64,000 nucleotides of DNA from an uncultured Bacteroidales bacterium (GTDB lineage: Bacteria > Bacteroidota > Bacteroidia > Bacteroidales > Muribaculaceae). Below are positions 34,497 through 43,441 of the stretch, one piece after another. The stretch's first letter is position 1; each line of letters begins with the position of its first letter. The notes beneath the pieces were generated by a model. It saw nothing but the letters and a program-made list of their open reading frames with translations. It was not told the DNA's origin and did not search any database. The position numbers and the translations under genes were made by a program. The DNA lies in the NCBI GenBank assembly GCA_902760865.1, contig CACWID010000004.1:62001-126000 (forward strand), written 5' to 3'.

Positions 34497-35609
34497 CTAA
34501 TACACTACTTTGGTTCCTTCACTCAGCTTCTGGTAACCCTCGGTCACGATGCGCTGGCCTATGCTCAGTCCATCAACAACCGTCACATAGTTGCCCTGCG
34601 TCTCCCCTATCGTCACCCGAGTGCGATGGGCGGCATTGTTATTGTCCACGGTCCAGACGAACAGCGTGCCGTCAGATTTCTTCTGCACCGATGTCACGGG
34701 AATCGACTTGCTGCCAAGACCCTGAGACCCCGATGAGTTGAAACGGACGTTTGCCACCATGCCGGGCAGCAGTTTGAGGTCGCGATTCACGACATTGATC
34801 CTGATGTCATAGGTGTGTGTCAGGGCATCGGCCTGCACACCCTTCTCTATCCTGCCTCCCCGATAATTGCGCCCGATGGCATCCACCTGGATGGAGGTTG
34901 CCGTGCCGGCATTGATGCTGCCAATCTCGGTCTCGGGCACCGCCACCTTCACCTTCACGGTCGAGATGTCGAGTATGTTCACCACTGCCTGTGAGGGCAA
35001 TGCTGTCTCTCCTGCCACCAACTGCTTCTTGCCGATGACGCCACTGACGGGGGCATAGAGGCGGGTGTCGGCCAGCCCCTTGCGGGCAATCTTCTCGGCT
35101 GCGGTGGCCGAGGTCACACCCGAGCGGGCTGTATTGAGGGCAGATGTGGCCTGAGCGAGACGGGTCTCAGCCTCGATCCATTTCACCTCGGGCAGGGAGC
35201 CATTGTCATGCAGCAATTTCAAGCGGTCGTAGGCATCCTTGGCTTGGTTGTAGGTGGCTTCGGCCTGCTTGACCATGTCCTTGGCCTGGTTGACCGATGC
35301 ACGCGCTATTTCCACGCTGTTGCTCGATGTGGTCGGGTCCATCTCGGCCAACAACTGGCCACGACCCACAATCTGGCCCTCCTTGACCAGAATCCGCTTC
35401 ACCACGCCCATGCTGGTGAAGCTCACCGCAGTCGCCTCACGCTCCTCGACAATACCGACATAAGTCTGGGCATCGTCTGCCATGCCCGGCGACACGACCT
35501 GGGTTTCCACCCTTATAGGAGCCTTCTGCTCCACCTTCTTATTCTCGCTGCAGCTGATTACAGCCAACACACCTACTAAAAGCAGGAAAACATATTTTTT
35601 CATAAGCAT
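34497..35609 (-). CDS. RND efflux periplasmic adaptor lipoprotein
   Basis: 370 residues. Signal peptide with lipobox VISC (MKKYVFLLLVGVLAVISC), so it is lipid-anchored. It has the membrane-fusion-protein order: beta-barrel start (VETQVVSPGM), biotinyl-lipoyl-like RILVKEGQIVGRGQLLAEMD, a coiled-coil hairpin near residues 100-165, the second lipoyl half with LYAPVSGVIGKKQLVAGET, and the C-terminal SVQKKSDGTLFVWTV. It links the RND pump to TolC. ATG at 35609 or 35603 (second Met of MLMKK) are both possible starts. It is the first gene of the operon, with a TACTTTTG element upstream. Confidence 0.93.
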   Translation of the reverse strand: MLMKKYVFLLLVGVLAVISCSENKKVEQKAPIRVETQVVSPGMADDAQTYVGIVEEREATAVSFTSMGVVKRILVKEGQIVGRGQLLAEMDPTTSSNSVEIARASVNQAKDMVKQAEATYNQAKDAYDRLKLLHDNGSLPEVKWIEAETRLAQATSALNTARSGVTSATAAEKIARKGLADTRLYAPVSGVIGKKQLVAGETALPSQAVVNILDISTVKVKVAVPETEIGSINAGTATSIQVDAIGRNYRGGRIEKGVQADALTHTYDIRINVVNRDLKLLPGMVANVRFNSSGSQGLGSKSIPVTSVQKKSDGTLFVWTVDNNNAAHRTRVTIGETQGNYVTVVDGLSIGQRIVTEGYQKLSEGTKVVY

Positions 35610-35626
35610 TGTTCACTTTTCTGTTG

Positions 35627-35634
35627 CAAAAGTA
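35627..35634 (-). promoter_or_regulatory. -7 element TACTTTTG for the efflux operon
   Basis: Exact TAnnTTTG on the minus strand, 17 bases before the 35609 start; no good -33 box. No operator palindrome is seen. Confidence 0.5.
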
Positions 35635-35739
35635 AGTATTTTCTTAAGAATAGACTATCAATCCGGTATTACAATTTAGAGTATCTCTGTTGTTTCGGCG
35701 GGAAATGGCGAAAAATGTCAATCGTTGGGAAATTATATG

Positions 35740-35747
35740 TAACTTTG
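35740..35747 (+). promoter_or_regulatory. -7 element TAACTTTG for the C10 peptidase gene
   Basis: Exact TAnnTTTG match 64 bases before the start at 35812. A TTG at 35725 is too close to be a standard -33 box. Confidence 0.5.
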
Positions 35748-35811
35748 CGGTCGATATTTGTGACATTTAGTCAATAAAACCATGTTCGCTTTTAAACCAT
35801 AAAACCAATTT

Positions 35812-38250
35812 ATGTCGTTTATAAAAAAATTATCATTATTCGTGGCTGTCGCTATCGCGACGTGTTCCATGTGGGCTGCACCTGTGGACCCGGCCGCGGC
35901 GGCAAAGCTGGCAGGGGACTTCCTGAGCCATGGCCGTCAGGCCGGAAAACTGATGAATCCCAACGGCTCAAAGCTGGAGTTGAAGAAGGCAGAGCCCAGC
36001 CGAGTCACGGGCGCTGGCGCCGTGTATTACATCTACACGACGGAGGACTCCTATGTGGTCGTTGCCGGTGACGACCGCGCCGAGCAGATTCTTGCCTACG
36101 GTGACTATGCGCTCGACATCAAGAACCTGCCTCCAGGCATGATGGACATGCTGGCCCAGTACAAAGACGAGATTGAGTACTTGCAGAAGAATCCCAGCCT
36201 CATGGTGGGCCCCATCGTCGGCCCGCGCAACACGCCGTCGCTCAGATCCGCATCAGTCGGCCCGCTGCTGACCTGCAACTGGGACCAGAATGCACCGTTC
36301 TGGAACGAGTGCAACTTCGGCGGCTACCAGTGCTATACCGGCTGCCCTGCCACGTCGGCAGCGATGGTGTTCTATTATTGGAAGTACCCCAACGGCCCGG
36401 TGCCAGCCCTGCCCGGCTACGAGTCCCAAATCTATTACTCCGGCTGGGGTTCCATCGACTATAACCATGAGCCCATGCCTTCATTGACCTTTGACTGGGA
36501 CAATATGATCGATGACTATACCGGCAGCTACACCGATGAGCAAGGAGCTGCGGTGGCAGCACTGATGCACTATATCGGCCATGCCGAGCACATGGTCTAT
36601 GGCACCAATTCTTCGGGGGGCAGTGGCCTGAGTGTGGACAGCATGGGCAACATCCGTGACGCCTTCCTGCTCTGCGGTTATGACCCCGAAACGACCCGCC
36701 TCGTCAAGAAGACCAGCGCCTATCAGGGCGGTACAACGCTCTACAGCGACGTCGAGTGGGCCGAAACCCTCCAGGAGGAATTGTTTGCCGGGCGGCCCGT
36801 CGTTTTCTGTGCTGTTTCGGCCAGTGGCGGCGGCCATGCATTCAACGTCGATGGCTATGACAGCGATATCAACAAGTATCACGTCAACTTCGGTTGGAGC
36901 GGCATCGATAATGACTGGTTAGCGCTGAATGCCTTCAAGGGCCAGGGCTCGACCTATAATGTCTATCAACAGATGATCATCGGCATCCAACCGCCCGTCC
37001 AGGGTCCGGCTATCAAGGTAAACCCCGCCAAACTCAGCATGGAAGCCGTTGTTGACCAGAACGCTACGGCCGCGGTGGTCGTGAGGGGCCAGGAACTCAA
37101 CAGCGCTATCGCCGTGACGCTTGATGACGAGAGCGGCTACTTCTCCCTCGACGACAACAGTGTCGCACCTGAAGAGCAGGCCGAAGGCAAAGCCATCACC
37201 GTGACCTATGCCCCCGAGGCCGTCGGCACCCACACTGCGACCCTCACGCTGACCAATGCCGATGCTGAAACCAAGGTGGTCTACATATCCGGCGTTGCGA
37301 CCCTTGACACCCGCGTGCCCGTGATGCTTCCCCCCGATGAGACCTATATCAACACGACGCAATTCCGCGCCGACTGGACTGACGAGACGGCGGACAAATA
37401 TGTGGACAGCTATACCCTGCTTGTGAGCATTAAGCCCGCCGCTACACTCCTTTCCGATGAGGACTTCAGTGACCTGCCCTCAACCGGCAACAACGTTGCT
37501 TCAGACCCCACGCCCTATTTGCCCGAAGGGTGGACCTTTGAAGGGTCAGAGCTGTGGTTGGACGGCGCCTGCCTGTCACTGGGCACCAATAGCCATCTGG
37601 TGACTCGGCCGTTTGACTTGAAGGGCTACGATAAAGCATCAATCATCGTCAGGGCCAAGAATGACAACGTCTATGCCAGCAGTGCCACACTAGCGGTAGA
37701 GACAAGTATGGATCGCCTGACCACAAAGACCTGGGGCGAGTATCTCGACTACGTCTTCGTCATGGATTGTGACGAGCACGAGCAGTTCAGGATCGGCAGC
37801 GACCTGTACTACTGCGACATCGAGTCTATCAAAATTTATGCCGGCGAATATGAGGATCCCGACCTGCGTGATATAGCCGAGGAGGGTGACAGCATTTCGC
37901 GACTGATCACAGGCATCACCGACAAGTCCTACATGGTCAGCGACCTCGAGCCAGGCCTCACTTACTATTATAAGGTGAAGGCCCTCTATACCGATGGCAC
38001 CGAGAGCGAGTGGAGTAATTTCGAGTGTGTGACCTTGCTGGCGGACACTCCTGCAAATGAACGGGGCGACGTGAACGGCGACCGCGACGTGAACATCAGC
38101 GACGTCACTGCCCTGATCAACTACCTGCTGACCAAAGACGCATCAAACATCAACCCCGATGCCGCCAACTGCAATCATGACGGCGAAATCAACATCGCTG
38201 ACGTCACCGCCCTGACCAATTACCTGCTCAGCGGCAACTGGAGCAATTAA
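35812..38250 (+). CDS. Secreted C10 (streptopain-like) cysteine protease with dockerin-like C-terminus
   Basis: 812 residues with a signal peptide ending near residue 23. Residues 24-145 look like the Spi_C10 pro-domain (YYIYTTEDSYVVVAGDDRA). The protease follows: YTGCPATSAAMVFYYWKYP with Cys178 as nucleophile, and GGGHAFNVDGY with His342. Then come an Ig-like/CARDB-type region near 400-500, a carbohydrate-binding or fibronectin-like region with a second beta domain to about 740, and two dockerin-like EF-hand repeats (GDVNGDRDVNISDVTALINY and CNHDGEINIADVTALTNYLL) ending GNWSN. It is an extracellular protease of the SpeB/interpain type. It is followed by a hairpin and convergent with a second dockerin-ended gene. 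Confidence 0.92.
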   Translation: MSFIKKLSLFVAVAIATCSMWAAPVDPAAAAKLAGDFLSHGRQAGKLMNPNGSKLELKKAEPSRVTGAGAVYYIYTTEDSYVVVAGDDRAEQILAYGDYALDIKNLPPGMMDMLAQYKDEIEYLQKNPSLMVGPIVGPRNTPSLRSASVGPLLTCNWDQNAPFWNECNFGGYQCYTGCPATSAAMVFYYWKYPNGPVPALPGYESQIYYSGWGSIDYNHEPMPSLTFDWDNMIDDYTGSYTDEQGAAVAALMHYIGHAEHMVYGTNSSGGSGLSVDSMGNIRDAFLLCGYDPETTRLVKKTSAYQGGTTLYSDVEWAETLQEELFAGRPVVFCAVSASGGGHAFNVDGYDSDINKYHVNFGWSGIDNDWLALNAFKGQGSTYNVYQQMIIGIQPPVQGPAIKVNPAKLSMEAVVDQNATAAVVVRGQELNSAIAVTLDDESGYFSLDDNSVAPEEQAEGKAITVTYAPEAVGTHTATLTLTNADAETKVVYISGVATLDTRVPVMLPPDETYINTTQFRADWTDETADKYVDSYTLLVSIKPAATLLSDEDFSDLPSTGNNVASDPTPYLPEGWTFEGSELWLDGACLSLGTNSHLVTRPFDLKGYDKASIIVRAKNDNVYASSATLAVETSMDRLTTKTWGEYLDYVFVMDCDEHEQFRIGSDLYYCDIESIKIYAGEYEDPDLRDIAEEGDSISRLITGITDKSYMVSDLEPGLTYYYKVKALYTDGTESEWSNFECVTLLADTPANERGDVNGDRDVNISDVTALINYLLTKDASNINPDAANCNHDGEINIADVTALTNYLLSGNWSN

Positions 38251-38275
38251 ATCTACGACAACGTCAAGTCAAATC

Positions 38276-38310
38276 AAATCCCTCACGCTCGAGACGGGCA
38301 TGAGGGATTT
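38276..38310. terminator. Bidirectional hairpin between convergent secreted-protein genes
   Basis: Ten-bp stem AAATCCCTCA (38276-38285) and TGAGGGATTT (38301-38310). It lies midway between the stop codons at 38250 and 38331; only short T-runs. Confidence 0.65.
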
Positions 38311-38330
38311 GTCATAGATTTGCAGGAGAA

Positions 38331-39623
38331 TTAATTCGGCCAGGCATGTCTCAGCAGATAGTCGATCAGGTCGCTCACGTCGGTGATGTTCACTTGGCCA
38401 TCGTCGTTCACATCACCCTTGACACCCACGGGCAGGAGAGTCACCGTACAAGAAGTGCTCAGATTACTGCCATCGGCGGTTATGGCTGTGATGGTGGCGG
38501 TGCCCACGCTGTGTGTTGTTACCAAGCCGTTACTGTCAACGGTGGCGACACTCGGATTATTCGATGCCCAAATCACGGTTTTGATATCACATCCCTCGGG
38601 CAGAATAGTCGCTGTCAGTTGCAGGGTCGAGCCCTCATTTAAACCCGCGGTCGTCACATTCAACTGTATGGACTCAGCTTGCACTTGCAAAACTGTTACA
38701 TCGCAAGAAGTGCTCAAGTAAGTGCCGTCGGTCGTTGTTGCGGTAATAACGGCATGACCGGCTGCCACGGCGCTGACCAAGCCACTCTGACTTACCGTGG
38801 CCACGCTCTCATCGCTGGACGTCCACGTCAATTCCTGGCTGGCATCGGCTGGCAGAACGGTGGCTGTCAATTGCTGGCTTTCGTTGCCATGCAGTGTGAG
38901 CGACGTCTTGTCAAGCGAGATCTGCTCGGCGAGTATCAGGTTCTGATAATGGCGGAAACGGCCCCAGTTCTCGTCATTCATGTATGCCTGCATGGAAGCT
39001 TCAGGGACACACAAGGTAGCATATTTATAGGCTTGGTCACTGAAACTGTAATAGGCATACATCGCCGGAGGCTCGGGTGCCAGACATGTTACTTTCCTCA
39101 ACACTGAGCAACCTTCGAAAGCCTTGTTTGCCAGATATCTCACTGATGAACCGATCACCACGTCAGTCAACTGATAGCAATACTGGAAACAATACTCTTC
39201 AATAACGCGAACAGAATCACCTATCACTACCGATTTCAGGCTAGTACACGAGTTGAAAGCGCATGGGTACAAGGTGACGACAGAATTGGGAATAACGACA
39301 CGCTGCAATCTCTCGCAACTATTGAAAGCGTGAGAGCTAATGCTGTCAATCGAATTGGGAATCTCGATGCTAGTCAGATTATAGCAAAAGCAGAAAGCTT
39401 TATAACCAATGGCCGTAACGGGATACTCCACACCATTGTGGACTACGGTCTTGGGAATTACAACGTCGCCACTGTAGCTGCCCACATTTTCAACCTCAAA
39501 GGTCACCGCAGCTTCATTGCCGTTCACATTATAGAATAAGCCGCCTTCCTTAAAGTCGTAGGCCGACATGCTGGCTGGCAGCATTGCCGCCATTGCCACG
39601 AATAACATTAAAACCTTTTTCAT
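38331..39623 (-). CDS. BspA-type leucine-rich repeat surface protein with two Ig-like domains and dockerin-like tail
   Basis: 430 residues. Signal peptide MKKVLMLFVAMAAMLPASMSA, then about six LRR_5 (BspA/TpLRR) units around residues 40-200, for example LTSIEIPNSIDSISSHAFNS and LKSVVIGDSVRVIEEYCFQY. Two Big_2-type Ig domains follow (ISLDKTSLTLHGNESQQLTA; TAGLNEGSTLQLTATILPEG), and one dockerin-like repeat, GDVNDDGQVNITDVSDLIDY, ending RHAWPN. Such proteins bind host or partner surfaces; the ligand is unknown. It has a very good promoter on the minus strand. Confidence 0.9.
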   Translation of the reverse strand: MKKVLMLFVAMAAMLPASMSAYDFKEGGLFYNVNGNEAAVTFEVENVGSYSGDVVIPKTVVHNGVEYPVTAIGYKAFCFCYNLTSIEIPNSIDSISSHAFNSCERLQRVVIPNSVVTLYPCAFNSCTSLKSVVIGDSVRVIEEYCFQYCYQLTDVVIGSSVRYLANKAFEGCSVLRKVTCLAPEPPAMYAYYSFSDQAYKYATLCVPEASMQAYMNDENWGRFRHYQNLILAEQISLDKTSLTLHGNESQQLTATVLPADASQELTWTSSDESVATVSQSGLVSAVAAGHAVITATTTDGTYLSTSCDVTVLQVQAESIQLNVTTAGLNEGSTLQLTATILPEGCDIKTVIWASNNPSVATVDSNGLVTTHSVGTATITAITADGSNLSTSCTVTLLPVGVKGDVNDDGQVNITDVSDLIDYLLRHAWPN

Positions 39624-39742
39624 CTTTTCATTAATTATTGGTTACTATTTGATTTATTGGTTAATATTTGATTCATTTTAATCTATGCGTGTATGATTGG
39701 TATCATTCAACGGTTTCGGATGGCTACAGAATTATCACATCG

Positions 39743-39775
39743 CAAAATTACAGTTTTGCTTCTTTACCGCCAAAA
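39743..39775 (-). promoter_or_regulatory. Promoter of the LRR surface protein gene
   Basis: -33 TTTTG (39775-39771), 20-base spacer, -7 TAATTTTG (39750-39743). It leaves a leader of about 115 bases before 39623. Confidence 0.75.
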
Positions 39776-39874
39776 TTATTATGGAAAAATCGGTATTGAC
39801 TTCAACATCAATTCGAATTGCGCGCTATCAGACTGACAATATATAATACGCATTGGTACACGGAACAGGTTCAA

Positions 39875-40036
39875 CTAATTCCTCAAGATCATATCGATAA
39901 TGGCATTGACATCAGCGATGTTGACCTCACCGTCACTATTTACATCGCCTTCGAGGTACTCACCGTCGCCGGCCCAAAAATATTGCTCGCCGTCGGAAAG
40001 CTCGTTCTTATCCAAGTTAATTTTGAATGTTGTTTG
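39875..40036 (-). pseudogene. Dockerin-like gene remnant
   Basis: The minus strand encodes 53 residues without a start codon, bounded upstream by TAA. It contains LSDGEQYFWAGDGEYLEGD followed by VNSDGEVNIADVNAIIDMIL, one dockerin-like repeat, and ends ILRN at TAG 39877-39875. This is the 3' end of a lost secreted-protein gene of the same type as its neighbour. The rest of the 39624-40217 gap holds only the LRR promoter. Confidence 0.75.
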
Positions 40037-40217
40037 TTATTCAGAACCTATTGATATCTTCTTAATCGGTCATCTATGCCGCTAACGACCAATTCCAGGT
40101 ATGACGAAATGTTGCTTTGCCCTAAATAACTCACCAAAAACCAAGAATCAGTTTCTTAGTACTTTTTATATATTATTGATTTTCAGTGTGTTAATTGAAA
40201 ATATTAAATAATAATTG

Positions 40218-40289
40218 TGAACCCGTGGGGAGTCGAACCCCAATCGAAGGAACCGGAATCCTTTATTCTATCCATTGAACTACGGGTCC
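40218..40289 (-). tRNA. tRNA-Arg (anticodon CCG)
   Basis: A 72-base cloverleaf on the minus strand. Acceptor GGACCCG pairs with CGGGTTC (one G-U), the D-arm contains AATGGATAGA, the anticodon stem-loop is AAGGA-TTCCGGT-TCCTT with CCG, and the T-arm is TGGGGTTCGACTCCCCA. CCA is not encoded. Confidence 0.94.
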
Positions 40290-40341
40290 AGGTGGTGGCT
40301 TCCCGTGGAGAGGGGGGATGTGTTTTTGTGGGAAACGCGGG

Positions 40342-40374
40342 TGCAAAATTACGGCATTTTTTGTAACTTTGCAA
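40342..40374. promoter_or_regulatory. Overlapping divergent promoters for tRNA-Arg (-) and ung (+)
   Basis: Minus strand: -33 TTGC (40374-40371), 19-base spacer, -7 TAATTTTG (40351-40344). Plus strand: -7 TAACTTTG (40364-40371) with a weak TGC 19 bases upstream at 40342-40344. The -7 box of one lies on the -33 box of the other. Confidence 0.7.
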
Positions 40375-40398
40375 CTGTGAAGATTAAAAATCATTGTT

Positions 40399-41064
40399 AT
40401 GACAGTACGTATCGAGCCGTCGTGGCAGCGCGCCCTTGCCAGTGAATGGGATGCGCCTTATTTCAAGGAGTTGACTGATTTTGTTCGTCAGCAGTACAGC
40501 ACTCGCCGGGTGTTTCCGCCTGGGAGACAGATTTTTGCGGCGTTTGACGCTGCTCCGTTTGATGCGGTGAAGGTGGTGATTCTGGGTCAGGATCCTTATC
40601 ATGGCGTGGGCCAGGCGAATGGGTTGTGCTTCAGTGTGAACGAGGGTGTTCAGATGCCGCCGTCGCTGGTGAACATTTTCAAGGAGGTGCATGATGATGT
40701 TGGGGCTCCGATGCCTGTGAGCGGTGACTTGTCGCGGTGGGCGCGCCAGGGTGTGCTGCTGCTGAACGCGACGTTGACTGTCGAGGCTCACCAGCCGCTG
40801 TCTCACCAGGGCAAGGGTTGGGAGTTGTTCACTGACCATGTGATTGCCCGGCTTGCGAGTGAGCGTGAGCATCTGGTGTTCATGCTGTGGGGGTCTCATG
40901 CGAAGCGGAAGGGGGCGTTTATCGACCGGGGGCGCCATCTGGTGCTCACGGCGGCCCATCCGTCTCCGCTGTCGGCCAACCGGGGGGGCTTTTTCGGATG
41001 CCATCATTTCTCTCGGGCCAATGACTACTTGGTGCAGCATGGGATCGAGCCTATCGCATGGTAA
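40399..41064 (+). CDS. ung: Uracil-DNA glycosylase, family 1
   Basis: 221 residues with all family-1 motifs: VVILGQDPYHG with catalytic Asp65, GLCFSVNEGVQMPPSLVNIF, LLLNATLTVEAHQPLSHQGKGW and the leucine-intercalation loop HPSPLSANRGGFFGC with His187. It removes uracil from DNA to start base-excision repair. The gene is monocistronic, about 28 bases after its promoter. Codons here are richer in G/T endings than in neighbouring genes. It is followed by the promoter of a highly biased secreted-protein gene. Confidence 0.97.
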   Translation: MTVRIEPSWQRALASEWDAPYFKELTDFVRQQYSTRRVFPPGRQIFAAFDAAPFDAVKVVILGQDPYHGVGQANGLCFSVNEGVQMPPSLVNIFKEVHDDVGAPMPVSGDLSRWARQGVLLLNATLTVEAHQPLSHQGKGWELFTDHVIARLASEREHLVFMLWGSHAKRKGAFIDRGRHLVLTAAHPSPLSANRGGFFGCHHFSRANDYLVQHGIEPIAW

Positions 41065-41099
41065 CGGCTTATCATTTTCAAAAAAAATCTTTTAAAAAG

Positions 41100-41130
41100 T
41101 TGCACATTTGCAGAAATGTGAGTATTTTTG
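41100..41130 (+). promoter_or_regulatory. Promoter of the first type IX-sorted paralogue
   Basis: -33 TTG (41100-41102), 20-base spacer, -7 TATTTTTG (41123-41130). The leader before ATG 41256 is about 120 bases and AT-rich. Confidence 0.8.
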
Positions 41131-41255
41131 CGGTTGATAATAACGCTTCACTAGGTTGTTTCTTTAGCGTAAGAACTATTAACTATCATTTATTCAATGA
41201 CATAAACTTGTTTTTTATAATTCGTTTTTATTAATCGTTTAATTTATTCAGATCT

Positions 41256-43103
41256 ATGAAGAAATTATTTGTACTTTTGATTGCAGCTGCTGTTGCCGTT
41301 GGCGCTTCTGCAGGTGTGAACAAGAAGGCGATCAACCCGAACGCCAAGTTTAGCCAGACTGAGGCTAAGGCTAAAGCCGCTGATCGCATGACCTTCAAGA
41401 AGGGTGATGTAATTCCTAGCACTCCTCTGCAGGCATTTGTTGAGAACGGTCGCATCAAGGCTAACCACGCCCTGAAGGATGGCGAAAACCTGTTCTGGGA
41501 CTTCGAGGACGAGGCTCAGATGAACGACTGGGTAACCCTCGATGAGGATGGTGACGGCTACGGCTGGTACTATGCTACCGGTGAGGGCATCGTTGCTCAC
41601 AGTGGTGTTAGTGTTCTCTCTTCAGAGAGCTACGTGAACTACGTTGGTGCTCTGTATCCCGACAACTGGCTGGTATCGCCCTGGGTTGAGCTGAACGGCT
41701 CGTTCTCATTCTGGGCTGCTGGTCAGGATCCCAGCTACGCAAATGAGGTTTTCGCTGTTTACATCTACACCGATGGCAACCCTGAGTGGGTTAAGATTTC
41801 TGACGACCTCGTTGCTACTGGCATCATGAAGCAGTACGTGTTTGACCTGAGCGAGTATGAGGGCCTGAGCGGTTCTATCGCTATCCGTCACTACAACGTT
41901 ACTGACATGTTCCGTCTGAACGTCGATGACATCACCATCGGTGATGTTGAGATTGAGCCCGAGCCCGAGGCTCCCGAAATCATCTACGATGTTCCCGAGA
42001 CCTGCGTGATCAAGGAGTACTATCGCAACAGCTCTACCATCTACAGCAGCATGTTCGGTATCGGCGGTGGCCAGACCAACGGCAAGTTCAATGTTGCCTT
42101 CGACACCAACGGTGATGTTTACGTTCAGAACCCCATGTGGTGGTATGACGGCAACAACGCTTGGGTAAAGGGTACCTATGACGAGCTCACCGGTATCATC
42201 AGCATCCCCACCGGCCAGTTCCTGAGCTGGAATGCAGACTATCAGTATGGTGTATGCCTTGGCATGGGTAGCTCCTATGTTACCGAAGAGTGGGATGAGG
42301 AGTACGAAGAGTACGCTTACATGCTGAACACCCTGTTCGACGAGCGCGCTACCGAGATCCAGATGCAGATTGTTGACGACAACATCTTCCTGCTGGGCAC
42401 CGATGGTGACTTCAACGCTGAGTTCCCCGACAACTACAACGCTTATGGTCTCTACGCCTACTATAACGACGACCTGAGCTGGGCTGGTGCCATCGAGTTC
42501 GCTAACCCCGACGCTCCCTTCGGCTACATCGTTAACCTGGTTCCCGCCGTTCCCGCAAATCCCACCGCTGACGAGTGGTATGACTGTGGTGACGAGAGTG
42601 GCTTCAGCAGGTTCTACTTCACCCTGCCCACCACCGACGTTGATGGCAACATGCTCGATCCCGAGCACATCAGCTACAGCGTATACGTTGACAACGGCAA
42701 TGGTCCCGAGCTGTTCACCTTCTCTGGCGATGCTTACACCTACGACCTCCAGCCGGATGAGGAGTACACCGAGATTGAGTACTGGCTGTACAGCAACGCT
42801 GTTGACTTCCGCGACTACTTCGTTTACATGTATCGCACCAACGCTGATGGCTTCGAGCCCCTGTTCACCGAGAACATCGGTATCCAGGCCTTCTACACCG
42901 TTGACGGTGTGAAGAACGCTTCTGACATCGTTTGGCTGTATGACACTCACGTAAACGTTAACGAGATCAACGCTGGCAAGACCGTTGCTAACGTACGCTA
43001 CTTCAATGTAGCTGGTCAGGAGATGGCTCAGCCCGAGGGCATGACCATCAAGGTTACCACCTACACTGATGGTACCACCAGCGCCGTTAAGGTTGTGAAG
43101 TAA
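41256..43103 (+). CDS. Secreted protein with choice-of-anchor-J-like domain and type IX sorting tail
   Basis: 615 residues. Signal peptide MKKLFVLLIAAAVAVGASAG. Residues about 75-230 look like a choice-of-anchor-J/MAM-like jelly roll (LFWDFEDEAQMNDWVTLDED, YPDNWLVSPWVEL). Residues 240-570 are a beta-rich region shared with the next gene (YVQNPMWWYDGNNAWVKGTY; NLVPAVPANPTADEW). The C-terminal 40 residues (VRYFNVAGQEMAQPEGMTIK and TYTDGTTSAVKVVK) resemble a type IX secretion/sorting domain. It is predicted to be exported and attached to the surface; ligand unknown. Codon choice is strongly biased to T-ending Val/Gly/Asp and resembles rpsP, suggesting high expression. Confidence 0.85.
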   Translation: MKKLFVLLIAAAVAVGASAGVNKKAINPNAKFSQTEAKAKAADRMTFKKGDVIPSTPLQAFVENGRIKANHALKDGENLFWDFEDEAQMNDWVTLDEDGDGYGWYYATGEGIVAHSGVSVLSSESYVNYVGALYPDNWLVSPWVELNGSFSFWAAGQDPSYANEVFAVYIYTDGNPEWVKISDDLVATGIMKQYVFDLSEYEGLSGSIAIRHYNVTDMFRLNVDDITIGDVEIEPEPEAPEIIYDVPETCVIKEYYRNSSTIYSSMFGIGGGQTNGKFNVAFDTNGDVYVQNPMWWYDGNNAWVKGTYDELTGIISIPTGQFLSWNADYQYGVCLGMGSSYVTEEWDEEYEEYAYMLNTLFDERATEIQMQIVDDNIFLLGTDGDFNAEFPDNYNAYGLYAYYNDDLSWAGAIEFANPDAPFGYIVNLVPAVPANPTADEWYDCGDESGFSRFYFTLPTTDVDGNMLDPEHISYSVYVDNGNGPELFTFSGDAYTYDLQPDEEYTEIEYWLYSNAVDFRDYFVYMYRTNADGFEPLFTENIGIQAFYTVDGVKNASDIVWLYDTHVNVNEINAGKTVANVRYFNVAGQEMAQPEGMTIKVTTYTDGTTSAVKVVK

Positions 43104-43106
43104 GCT

Positions 43107-43140
43107 ATTAGCTTTCAGCCATTAGCTATTAGCCATCAGG
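43107..43140. repeat. Heptad tandem repeat (ATTAGCT)
   Basis: Units ATTAGCT-TTCAGCC-ATTAGCT-ATTAGCC-ATCAGGT directly after the stop codon. Confidence 0.85.
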
Positions 43141-43162
43141 TGATATAGCTAATTGAGACACG

Positions 43163-43190
43163 GTAGAGACGCAAGATTTTGCGTCTCTAC
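43163..43190 (+). terminator. Dispersed GAGACGC palindrome, copy 4, acting as terminator
   Basis: Stem GTAGAGACGCAA with TTGCGTCTCTAC, then TTTTTATTTG. It closes the transcript of the gene ending at 43103. Confidence 0.8.
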
Positions 43191-43215
43191 TTTTTATTTG
43201 TCATCCCGATATCTT

Positions 43216-43240
43216 GTAGAGACGCAAAATTTTGCGTCTT
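43216..43240. repeat. Dispersed GAGACGC palindrome, copy 5
   Basis: Core GACGCAAAATTTTGCGTC with one arm degraded (TTCAA instead of TCTAC). No T-run follows. Confidence 0.8.
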
Positions 43241-43270
43241 CAACCGTTAGAAGAAACAATCATCTTGTCA

Positions 43271-43300
43271 AGAGACGCAAGATTTTGCGTCTCTACTTTT
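43271..43300 (+). terminator. Dispersed GAGACGC palindrome, copy 6
   Basis: AGAGACGCAAGATTTTGCGT then CTCTACTTTTTTAG, hairpin plus T-run. With copies 4 and 5 it occupies most of the 338-base gap between the two paralogues. Confidence 0.75.
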
Positions 43301-43335
43301 TTAGTGCCGAATTCAGTAAAAATTGCAGCGGTTTT

Positions 43336-43365
43336 TTGGTAATCTGAAATAATGTTGTATTTTTG
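43336..43365 (+). promoter_or_regulatory. Promoter of the second type IX-sorted paralogue
   Basis: -33 TTG (43336-43338), 19-base spacer, -7 TATTTTTG (43358-43365), 77 bases before ATG 43442. Confidence 0.8.
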
Positions 43366-43441
43366 GACGCATCAACATTAATTACTATCATTATTAATTA
43401 TCATTTTTTTTATTTCATTATTTATCAACCAACTCTAATAC

